A stretch of 64,000 nt of DNA from NCBI GenBank assembly GCA_008973525.1, contig WACJ01000124.1:3286001-3350000 (forward strand), read 5' to 3'. The stretch comes from Stenopsyche tienmushanensis. Lineage: Eukaryota > Arthropoda > Insecta > Trichoptera > Stenopsychidae. Positions 55,150-64,000 of the stretch are shown here, piece after piece; position 1 is the first letter of the stretch, and every line of letters starts with the position of its first letter. Position numbers and translations under genes: made by a program. The notes under the pieces were generated by a model. It made no database searches. It was not told the DNA's origin and saw only the letters and a list, made by a program, of their open reading frames with translations.

Positions 55150-56180
55150 TTAGGGTTTTTCGTATTCACTCATGGGAAAGGGTCACATCTAGGCAATCCA
55201 ATCCCGGGATCCCGGACAGTTTTAGGTGCTCATGAATTCCGAGATTAGTAAACGTAATCCCGACAAATTCTAAATCGATTTTTTTATCTGACCGAAATCA
55301 TACACCTCACCAGCAAGATGAAGGCTATTAAATCGAGACACTCCCGCCGAAATCTGAACGCTTGGAAACAGTGGCGTAACTACTAATTGGCGAACTTAGG
55401 CGATGCCTAGGGGCATTAACTGTCTAATCTATGCATACACATATAGAGTACATATATATTTTTCAAATTGTTGTATTGACTTTTCCCTACCGGTGATGTA
55501 TTTACTACACCTCGACTCTAACAATGTGAATATCATTATGAAATATAATAGATACTGGATTCAGAATTTTTGTATTCTTCCGTAATATAATTACGAATCA
55601 CATCAAAGTTTTATAGTATATAAGTATTCATCTACGGCGACGGAAATAAATAATTTGTCGGGAAATCGGGAATTTTGCGAGTTTTAGTCAGTATTTTCAG
55701 CATCAGGTTGCCTGGTTACCCAAATCAGATCCAGACTAAATGACGAAATACTCGATGCTACTTCGGGCATATTTTCAAAATAATATTTGAATTTTTTAGT
55801 GTCTCATTTATTTATTTTGAATTATATTTTCATCTTTTCTTAAATAAATAAAAATCTTTCGCCTTCATGTTATTTTTATATTAAACAAATGGACTTATTA
55901 GAAATTTTTGATAAAAATGTATCAATGTAATTTCTTAAACTATTGAAAATCCCGGTCCCGGGATCCCGGGTCGGGGATATGGTCTAATGCAATCCCGAAA
56001 CCCCGCTTCGGCTCGGGATTGGATTCGCTAGTCATATCATACATTCAACTCCTCGTCTGCTTGACATTGAAGACAGCATAATTTCCGAGCTTTTATTTGT
56101 GAACGTTCACTCAACGAACTTTCTGGGTGAACGTATCGAAGGGCGCTTTCATGGCCATCTCAATTTGTTGATTTTTATAA
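55150..56180 (-). repeat. Family B copy split by a family C insertion
   Basis: The left part 55,150-55,188 (GTATTCACTCATGGGAAAGG) and the right part from 56,032 (ATCATACATTCAACTCCTCG, GACATTGAAGACAGCATAAT, GGTGAACGTATCGAAGGGCG) are consecutive in the family B copy at 57,203. The 843 bases between are the family C element, so C inserted after B. Confidence 0.65.
55189..56031 (+). mobile_element. Family C element with ~20-bp terminal inverted repeats
   Basis: The left end CTAGGCAATCCAATCCCGGG and the right end, reverse complemented, CTAGCGAATCCAATCCCGAG agree at 17 of 20 positions. CTAG may be part of the repeat or a 4-bp target duplication. Internal blocks recur at 20,985-21,345 (reverse), about 40,240-40,500 and 63,525-63,660. 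At 843 bp with no transposase frame it is a non-autonomous DNA element. The superfamily is not assigned. Confidence 0.6.
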
Positions 56181-56184
56181 GACT

Positions 56185-57200
56185 GCTCATTTCTCCTGCA
56201 GATGGTTCAGATAGTGTAAAATGTCTCAAAACGACCTAAGATAATATTTTTTTTTATGCAACTCGTTATATCCACACACACAATTCTTCCGTTCATGTTG
56301 GAATTTGAAAGCATGTTGGTTATTGGTATGAAATTGATTTTTCAATTTATTGCAAAGTAGAAGACCTTCTCAAATTAAATTTGCAGCGAGGAGGACAGGT
56401 TTTTCTTCCGCTTCACTATCATTATCTGGATCTTCTACAATATCCGAAGTTACACCAAATGGCATTGCATGACTTAAAAACCAAAAAATCAGTTATTGTG
56501 AATTGTTTAATTTATCGCCATGACGAGATAGTTCTTGTACTGTTAAATTTTTGCTTGGCATGCATTGATAATAGAAACGATATTTTATAATACAAGCAAA
56601 TGGACATGATCAGCATAAAGGTAAAAATATTCATTTAAATTAAACCGCAACAATTTTATAAGCAACCTTTTAAATAATTCTGATCGATTCGTAAGGAAAA
56701 ATGATGCACATAAAAACGAGCATAGTCATTAATCAAAATAAAATGAATGAAATATCCGGGTAAACTATAATTCTGGAAACTCAAAAATAAAATCGATTTA
56801 AAGTAATTATTCAAAGCTCGATATAACAAGACTGGCTACTGCATATTTGCACAATGATGTAAATCTATATTGACATAGTTGTGCAGCAGAATTAATTATT
56901 ATAAAATAGATTAAAGCAGTTGCACTTGACATGGATTTGACCTGCATCTGAGCCATATGGATGCAATATCATCGAGATATATATTGTTTACTTAAAAATT
57001 CTAACAAAACTACAAAAAAACATTCGCCAAATACATCTTAGCTAAATCGTATGTGGAAATTAATAAAAAAAAACCGCCATCTTAGAGCCATATTTATCCA
57101 TCCGAGCCAAATTTCGACATATTTATCCAGATTATTATATAGCACTATAGGATTACTACGGCGTTATTTTAGAATGTAGGTCTAATTGCATCCAAATTTA
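56185..57200. other. AT-rich intergenic stretch
   Basis: No gene is supported. A 69-codon frame at 56,381-56,590 has ordinary composition but no recognisable motif or splice link. Confidence 0.35.
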
Positions 57201-57202
57201 AA

Positions 57203-57680
57203 CTGATGTCATCATCATCATAGTGCAGCCACTGACAGTCCACTACAGAACTATGGGCCTCTTCAATATCCATTCACAGGAAGGGGTTACATCCATTTCG
57301 TCTGTATCATACATTCACCTCCTCATTCGCTCGATATTGAAGGTAGCATTACCACCGAGTTTTATTTTGAACGCTCACCCAACGGGTATCCTGAGTGAAC
57401 GTATTGACGAACACTTTCGCGAACGTCTCGATAAGGAGTTTGGGGTATTTGTAAAGACTGAGTAGTTTTCATAGGGAGATGGTGGAAAACTACTCTAGAG
57501 GACCTTTTTGACTCTACTGGAAAGGGCTTTCTGGAGTACAAGGAGTCCAGTCCCCCCTTTCCTCGCTAGGGCGTTGCTGGGGTAGGGTGAAGACATACGT
57601 GACGCTTAAGTGCATCTCGGATTCGCTCCTACACCAACTGAGGGTGTCTCCCCGTCACCGTACAACTTACCCGAGCGAAT
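57203..57680 (-). repeat. Dispersed repeat family B, longest copy
   Basis: Starts TCATCATCATCATAGTGCAG and continues CCACTGACAGTCCACTACAG, AATATCCATTCACAGGAAGG, TGAACGCTCACCCAACGGG, GAACGTCTCGATAAGGAG and GAAGACATACGTGACGC. Read on the minus strand it would end in a TGATGA tail, like many insect LINE 3' ends. No reverse transcriptase is attached. Confidence 0.6.
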
Positions 57681-58240
57681 TCGAGACTGAGTGGTTTCGC
57701 CATTTTTTCAGGTTGCCTCTCTCAGTTCGGCGATTACAAAACGATATAGAAGTCAACGGAAGACAATTTTGTTTACGTTGCAAAGTGAAGTTTCTCATAT
57801 GCATCCTTTCGAGGCCGTCTCTTTGATGTTCTTCTTGTCCTTGTTCTGTTCCTAAAAAAAATCTTGGTTCCGAACCGATACGGTTCATCATGCTCCATAT
57901 TTTTAGGTAGGGTCGACTATGTAAGAAATATAAACTGATGTAATGCTATTTAAATAGAAGATTTAAGAATGGGCTTTTATATACTCTTAAATGATTAATT
58001 TATAAGCTTTACCAATCGTCTCGGTTTTTAATTTTTCAAAACTAAAAAATCTGGCTAAGCTTGGATCAAGACGATTGATTGGTAGTATAATTCATATTGT
58101 CCTCTAATTTGTTGATACTGTGATTTTATCTAATATGCTTCGTTATTCTAGATACGACATCATCAAGGTCAACTATGGGACGATGCAGATATCATCATCC
58201 AGAACAACTGAAGGTCGACTATGACTAAATTGTGTGTGAA
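57681..58240. other. Non-coding stretch 3' of U2 copy 4
   Basis: Mixed-composition DNA; at 58,160-58,240 it contains diverged U2 3'-flank sequence (CATCATCAAGGTCAACTATG) shared with copy 1. No gene is supported. Confidence 0.4.
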
Positions 58241-58245
58241 TTAAG

Positions 58246-58432
58246 TGGGCCGATCCCGGCGGCACTGCAATGCCGGGCCAACCCGCGGCAGGAGTGGAGC
58301 AAGCCCCGAACATCCCGCCATTTTCCAAAAATCAGTTTAATATACTGGTCCTGCAATGCAGGAACTATCAGATATTAAGCTGATAAGAACAGATACTACA
58401 CTTTGATCTTAGCCAACAGGCCGAGAAGCGAT
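58246..58432 (-). ncRNA. U2 spliceosomal snRNA, copy 4
   Basis: 187 nt on the minus strand, identical by eye to the other copies. The PSEA lies at the standard distance and the shared 3' flank (reverse of CTATGACTAAATTGTGTGTG) is present. The upstream homology includes the AGATGGCAGCACGG-like block, here diverged to TAGATAGCAGCACGGT. Likely functional. Confidence 0.95.
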
Positions 58433-58473
58433 AACTATTAGGACCTGGCACAGGGGTTGTCTATCTGGAGCTA

Positions 58474-58494
58474 CGCTAAATCGCGTGCAAATTG
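58474..58494 (-). promoter_or_regulatory. PSEA-like element of U2 copy 4
   Basis: Minus strand CAATTTGCACGCGATTTAGC plus G, identical to copy 3, spanning -62 to -42. Confidence 0.75.
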
Positions 58495-58519
58495 GAACGA
58501 ACCGTGCTGCTATCTATTG

Positions 58520-60220
58520 ACCAGTATGACAAATAATAATAATTTAAAATTATATTCTACTATTCAGCCATCTTTTTAAATAATATATATTTTAAATATA
58601 AACATAATAAAATTGAATGTATGTCCTGTGTATTATTCATGTAAAAAAATGACTTGGTCTTGTATGCTATCAACAGTGCTTATTTACAATTGACTCTGCC
58701 TCGAATTGAAGTCTGTCTTACGCTGATAGGAGCTGAACAACAAGAATAAATTGAAAATATAACCATTGCTGTATTCATATTTGGAATAGATAGTTATGGT
58801 GCATAATTTCTATAAAACCACAGTATATAATTTCCAAGAACACCTCTTTGATCTGAGAATGTCAAGATTTGTGTGTAAAAAACAATCACCCGGTGTAGGG
58901 AATATCAAGATTATAAAGACAATTTTTATTTCACATACTACATAATTACATATTTCCCCCGTTTTTTACAAGACGATTAGATCCCATTTATTATACATAC
59001 AATTATATCGAAGAAGATCACTATTGTATTGAGTTTGTTTCAATTACTTATATCTACAAGTTGATTGATTGATCGAAAGAAAATCATTTTAAATAATAAA
59101 TACATTCTTATTTGATAGAAATCACATTTTAAACTAATTAATAAATATTTACCTAATAAATCCAATTCCTACTGGATGACAAAATTAAGCAACTAATAGT
59201 AGAGACTGCGAAACTGTATGTATGTCCATGCTAATCAAAGGGTTAAAATAGTGTTGATAAATTATTATTATTGAGCTAAAATTATACATTTGTATTTTGA
59301 CAACCAATTATTATAATCACAGGAAAATATTACAATGAATTTGTATAAAATGTTTGCGTTACAATATGGTTGTGTTAAATGTTTGCGCTACAAAGTGTTT
59401 GCCAAAACCTCAAGTTTGTTCAACCAAAAGTTTGAACAAAGCCTCAAGTTTTCCGAAGATAAATTCGCGAGATTAGGGCCGATGGGTTTGACAATTTTCA
59501 TTTAAAAAAAAACGATAACGCATTGGAAATATCAAAACGTGATCATAACAAATTTGATGCGATTCAATGTATCAATGATTCATCATCGAATTTAAATCGG
59601 TACATGTTTTTAATGAGCGCACATTCTGCACTTTTTACGTGACGACAACTCATTTAAGATAATTTATATTCACTATAATATCTATTAGTGCAATATCTTA
59701 AATTTTATTAATGTCAAAAAATATCCAAAATTAACCAAAGCTAAAAAATTATGTTTGGCATTTAGTAAATATTTTTTTCTAGTATCAAACTCAGATATGA
59801 GAAAGGAAAAATTTTGGTCAACAAGCCAATAATGAGGATTTCTTTGAAATCGAAAATGTTTTTTAAAAAAATACGAAATGTAGAATAAGAGTGAAGTTTT
59901 TTTTACTTATTTTTGCAATAAAACTTTTTTAATGAATAGGATTTTAGGCACACATTCAATTTCCGTCCTAACGTCATAATTGATCATCGTTTAAGCCATC
60001 GACTTTGATCATATATAATTTAAAATGTTACAAGAAAATAATAAAGCACGATTGACGACAGCAGTTAATGTTTCCAACTTATTGTTGAATTAGTGTTTAT
60101 ATTTAGTATAAGCTTTAACCATCTGAGTGCTACGTTAAATTTTGCCAAAACGTTATCAGACAGATTTGGTAACATTTCATTACAATTTATTTTAGAATTT
60201 ATTTTGTATGAAATTATTAC
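58520..60220. other. AT-rich intergenic stretch
   Basis: No supported gene or RNA. A local near-repeat of AAATGTTTGCG-TACAA at 59,345-59,400 is a minor tandem feature. Confidence 0.35.
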
Positions 60221-60224
60221 ACAC

Positions 60225-60785
60225 AAAATTAAATACACTTGGGTCTGTTTTTATGGGATTTTAAAGTTATGCGGTTTTGAATAACAATGGAACCCATCCA
60301 TCATTTTTCAATAGAGGGCAAATCTTTTTTTATGCGAATACGCATAAAAAAGTTTGGCCCGAATGTGTTACTGAATGAATTTTGGCAAATCAACTTGGTA
60401 GAGAAGGCTTTGATACTTTTTCTCATATCGATGAATTGCTTGGGGATACTCACTCGCTTGGGGGCAGAGAAGAAACAGAAGACGATATTGAAGTGAAAGA
60501 AAACTCCTGCCCCTTTTATTGTAAAGATTATATACAAGACGCTAGTCAATTTTGTAATGAATTAAAAAATATATTTTTTGTACATAACTCAAATTCTGAA
60601 CGAGTTTTCAAATTCCAACACGAGCTTAAGAATTTGCATGTTTCCATATCACGAACTGCGTAAAAAATTAATAATTAAATCGTCGCATATTTTTTTAATG
60701 CGTTTTTTGGTACATTCTATCACGCTGATTTGAAGTTATGCGGTTTTTAAAAATAATGGAAGCTATCCCTCAGTTTTCTATGTGT
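60225..60785 (+). mobile_element. Tigger/pogo-like element relic
   Basis: An open frame at about 60,380-60,663 contains HIDELLGDTHSLGGREETED, then QFCNELKNIFFVHNSNSERV and FKFQHELKNL. This acidic-linker plus helical tail is the C-terminal end of Tigger/pogo transposases (…DELLxxHSxEL…TxEDIxx…FCxELKNIFxExDxNxERxxKFxREL…). The catalytic core is absent. CGCATAA-type terminal blocks with TTATGCGGTTTT-A-AATAATGG occur on both sides (60,270 and 60,730) as direct repeats, so at least two copies are nested or merged. Confidence 0.65.
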
Positions 60786-61480
60786 TTTTTTTATATATAA
60801 AAAGACACCCAAGTGTATATGCAAACACAACGCAAAACTCTATATTATTCTAGAAATAATAAGGGAGAAGAGGTTATTGGCCAAATTGGCACTTGACAGA
60901 TTGAAATTGACGGGTAATATTTTTGTGCAAAAATGACAGCTATTAAAAATGCTCATATAAATAAGTTTGAAAGTAGTGACGATAGTGATTATAAGTATGA
61001 AATAAACGTTGAATTGGTGCAATTAGCGCTAGTTGATGGAAATAAAGATGATGTTTTTGTATAGTTCAAACGACCAATATAAACAGCAAAAAAGACTTTC
61101 CGATCCATCAAACTTCGCCCTCACATTAGACTCTAATTCTGATGAAGAAATTTGGTTTCACGTAGAAGAAATATGAACCTTCAGGGTTACAGCAGCAGTA
61201 ATGAATCAGATTTATTTTTTACGCGAAGAATCAAATATCTATGCAGTAATAGTTACTTAATATGAAATATTTATTTTTGAATTATCTGCTGAATTGTTTA
61301 AGGGTTATAAAAGGTCAATAAAAAAATTAATGAGTGATCTTTCCGCCTGTGTGTCTTTTGTATTACACTGTTGATGACGTGACATTGTATTTTTAAAAAC
61401 GTTCAATATGAAAAACAAGCAAAAATAGATTTGAATCATTCAACATGATTTTGAATCAAAATATTTTTTAAGCTTATGCA
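60786..61480. other. AT-rich stretch with acidic peptide remnants
   Basis: Short frames at 60,930-61,064 (NKFESSDDSDYKYE) and 61,180-61,250 (GYSSSNESDLFF) are acidic and Ser-rich like transposase N-termini, and the second recalls the remnant at 8.94 kb. They are too short to assign. Confidence 0.3.
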
Positions 61481-61639
61481 ACTTGCCAATTTTAGAGTTG
61501 CCATATTGTTCATTTAAATTTGAATTTAACATAATTTTATATAACTGTAATGATGTTGCTCTGTTGATATTGTATTGCTGCGTGACTCGACATCGCGAAG
61601 TCTCGCAGTTGGAACACATTTCTTTCTGGAGATTTAAAA

Positions 61640-61865
61640 CAAAAATGTCTGAACTGTTCGTTATAAAGATATTACAGTATATTTGTGTTTTCACGTTGTT
61701 GTATATATATTGTTTGTCTTTTTTGCTAAGTGATCCACTTGTTACATACTGAGTCAAAGGCATTTTCATTGTCAATAAATCCTAAATAAATTTGTTTTAT
61801 TGCCTGATTTTTCTTAAAATGCACTTTAATATTGTTTTTTATATGCCGATCATCGGTTATAACTG
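61640..61865 (-). pseudogene. Non-LTR reverse transcriptase fragment (motif A region)
   Basis: The minus strand reads KNQAIKQIYLGFIDNENAFD then SVCNKW and a stop. GFIDNENAFDSV matches reverse transcriptase motif A (F-x-D-x-x-x-A-F-D-S-V) as found in many insect LINEs. Nearby frames are broken by stops. No other RT motif can be placed safely. Confidence 0.5.
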
Positions 61866-61869
61866 CGCT

Positions 61870-64000
61870 ATCAGAATCTGTATAGAAAAATTGATTACCC
61901 ACAGAATGCTATAATATAAAAAAAAGATTTTGTTGATAAATACTATTACTAAGCTGGCAACAGTTTTTTAACTAGTCATTCAGAACGTTATTATCAGATA
62001 TGTATTTTCATAACATATGTTGGTAGCGCACACCATATCGTGCTATTTGTGTGTGTTCTTCCAAGTGTTGTGGTCGTGTCAACCGCCTCTAGCGCGTGCT
62101 CCAATTAATCTGACATCATGGAGACTGAAAGACTACCGAAAGGAAAGATGAGCCCGAAGTACGTTATAGATTCTTCTATTCTTCTTCTTACATGCAGTGA
62201 TTCTTTAATTAAGAATTTAGCTCTAGTGTTTATTTTTAAAGTTCATCATAAATGCCATCGCTAAACATACATAAACGTTATCAAAATGCGACTTTTCATT
62301 CATATCTAACCTAAAATCACAATATCTCAGATAGCATTGAAACTGGTCAAAAATACTGTCTATGTAAAAATAAAATGAATCTAATTTTTGAACAGTCTTT
62401 CATACGATCATATGTAAAATATTGGCAAACAAACAAAACTGTATGCATCGTTAAAATTTAAGCACGATGATCATTTGTATTTGAACAAATTCTACTAAAT
62501 GACTTTTTGATGCGTTGTGGCCCAAAGCAAATCAACATCAACATCAGAATCATCCATCGACGCTTAATTGCATCCACAATGTTCAATAATTAATCGACAT
62601 GAATGAGATTGCATCTCAAATGCATCAGATAAATTGGTGCAATTTTACAAACGATAGAAGCACACTTTGACCCTTTCTCGCCGGGCGAATTTGTGTGACA
62701 TCGGCATCAATGACAGTCAGCAATTGAACCGAATTATTTTATCAATTTTTTATTATCAGCCTTAGTAACAACCGCAGATTTATCGAACTAAAAAAAAAAA
62801 CACGCTTTAATCATTCATTTTTAATGATGGTACAAAGTCGCGTTGTCTCTTTTTAAAAAAATCTACAGCTAAACGTATTAAAATTAATTTTTTTGTAACA
62901 TCCGCAATTTATTCGCCAAAGATCAAAAGCATGTGATGATGATAACGGAGCAAAATTAACTCATCTTAGGTGATGTGCGACACACATTAGCCCTAAAAAC
63001 GCAAATATTATATTTGATTCTTCTTCTTAAAATGCCATGCCTATTATTGAACGCAAGCAATCTTCATAGGAGATTTTTCTAGGAAAATAATAATTCACCT
63101 TATGGTAATTTCCTATTGTCTTCCACTTATGGTTAAATCAGAATAAAAAATATTTGAATATAAATTTTAGGTAAAAAAAGACCAATGATCTTTTTTAAGA
63201 TCCAACATTTACATAAAAACGTATTTTTATATTCGCCTTATCCCAACTTGATAGTATTACACTCATGACATTAAAGTGTATTCATTAAATGCGTTTATGG
63301 CTTTATTTATCTTAAAAAAATGACGCGTTTTCATAAATCATCTGATTTATATGACATAAATTTTACAAACGTTTTATTATGTTATCATATCCATAAAATG
63401 GACATATGACTAACTACAAATTGAATAGGAGTAGTAAATGATTATGTAGAAATCGATTGACGATGGATGATTCAACATCTTTGATTTTTTTTAAAATAAT
63501 TAGGATTACCTTTAAAATATTAACATTTCCTTAACCATGATGTATTTACTATAACCGACCCTAATAATGGGAATATCGATATGAAATATAATAGATACGG
63601 GATTCAGAATTTTTAAGAATTTCATATGGTGTACCAAATACATATCATAGTAGCGTGTATTTTTTAACACGGTAAGGGAAATATTAATATATGCTTAGGC
63701 ATAGATGATATATCCATTTTTAGATATCCAGACTATCTGGTAAGACGATTGGATAGCAGAATTATCCTTGTTTTTAAATTATTGTTTCAAATCAATCATT
63801 TATAGATTGGCCCTGCCCTTTTCAATGAATCTAGAAAATCAGCTTAAGCCTAAAACTGAAATTTCATTGCATCTAATTTCAAAATGTGTCCATTAAAATA
63901 TTCCCCCCTATCAGGATTTGGTTCCAAGCCTTTATAATAAATGTCAATGAATTAACCCACTATATAAATATCACCTCCAGGATTCACAGTAGCATAATTT
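61870..64000. other. AT-rich stretch to the window end
   Basis: No gene is supported. At 63,525-63,660 a family C-like segment is visible (ATGATGTATTTACTATAACC, AATATCGATATGAAATATAA, TAGATACGGGATTCAGAATT). The rest is plain AT-rich DNA. Confidence 0.4.

Noticed and set aside
55840..55875. AAATCTTTCGCCTT, identical to part of U5 snRNA loop 1
   Set aside because: The match stops after about 14 bases; the U5 continuation TTACTAAAGATTT and the stem partners are absent.
57207..57465. 80-codon ORF across the family B repeat
   Set aside because: It lies inside an interspersed repeat whose other copies do not keep the frame open.
44148..58432. U2 copies as SINE-like retroposons with snRNA heads
   Set aside because: Each copy keeps a promoter element at the same distance and shared 3' flank, has no poly(A) tail, and shows no target-site duplication, so DNA-level duplication fits better.
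1..64000. CRISPR arrays, operons, prophage or bacterial insertion sequences
   Set aside because: The window has spliced genes and eukaryotic snRNA promoters; no regularly spaced identical repeats with unique spacers and no bacterial gene organisation are present.

Overview
The window looks like AT-rich, intron-rich insect nuclear DNA. The evidence is spliceosomal GT/AG introns of 79 bp to 12 kb, U1 and U2 snRNA genes closest in sequence to insect ones, snRNA promoters of the insect PSEA type at -62, and relics of mariner, Tigger/pogo, hAT-like and Jockey-type elements. The species cannot be told from the sequence.

1-18,006: a GC-rich left edge that may hold the first codons of a leftward gene or an exon of the large gene, then about 17 kb of AT-rich DNA with a few repeats and one mariner relic. 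This stretch is probably an intron or 5' flank.

18,007-39,370: the main protein gene. Fourteen plus-strand exons join with matching phases into one continuous 799-residue reading frame (5' end missing) ending at 38,140. It encodes a low-complexity, Cys/His-containing N-terminal part, PDZ1, a Pro-rich linker, PDZ2, a long Ser/Asn/Asp-rich linker, a charged stretch and PDZ3, which ends the protein. It is therefore a multi-PDZ scaffold, with no enzymatic domain in this part. A 12.2-kb intron (20,165-32,362) separates the N-terminal exons from the PDZ exons and contains repeat relics.

39,370-43,930: AT-rich intergenic DNA with no supported gene.

43,931-58,500: an snRNA cluster embedded in transposon debris. 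It holds four U2 genes of 187 nt that look identical (orientations -, +, +, -), each with a PSEA-like element exactly 62 bp upstream, plus one U1 gene or variant. The first two U2 copies are the arms of a ~0.5-kb inverted repeat, and the U1 sits in the spacer. A single-exon ORF at 48.2 kb encodes the N-terminal half of a transposon-associated insect protein family.

58,500-64,000: AT-rich DNA with Tigger/pogo and non-LTR retrotransposon relics.

Functionally, the PDZ gene would organise membrane-associated complexes. The U1 and U2 RNAs are the 5' splice site and branch point recognition RNAs of the spliceosome. The two groups have no evident link beyond being adjacent.
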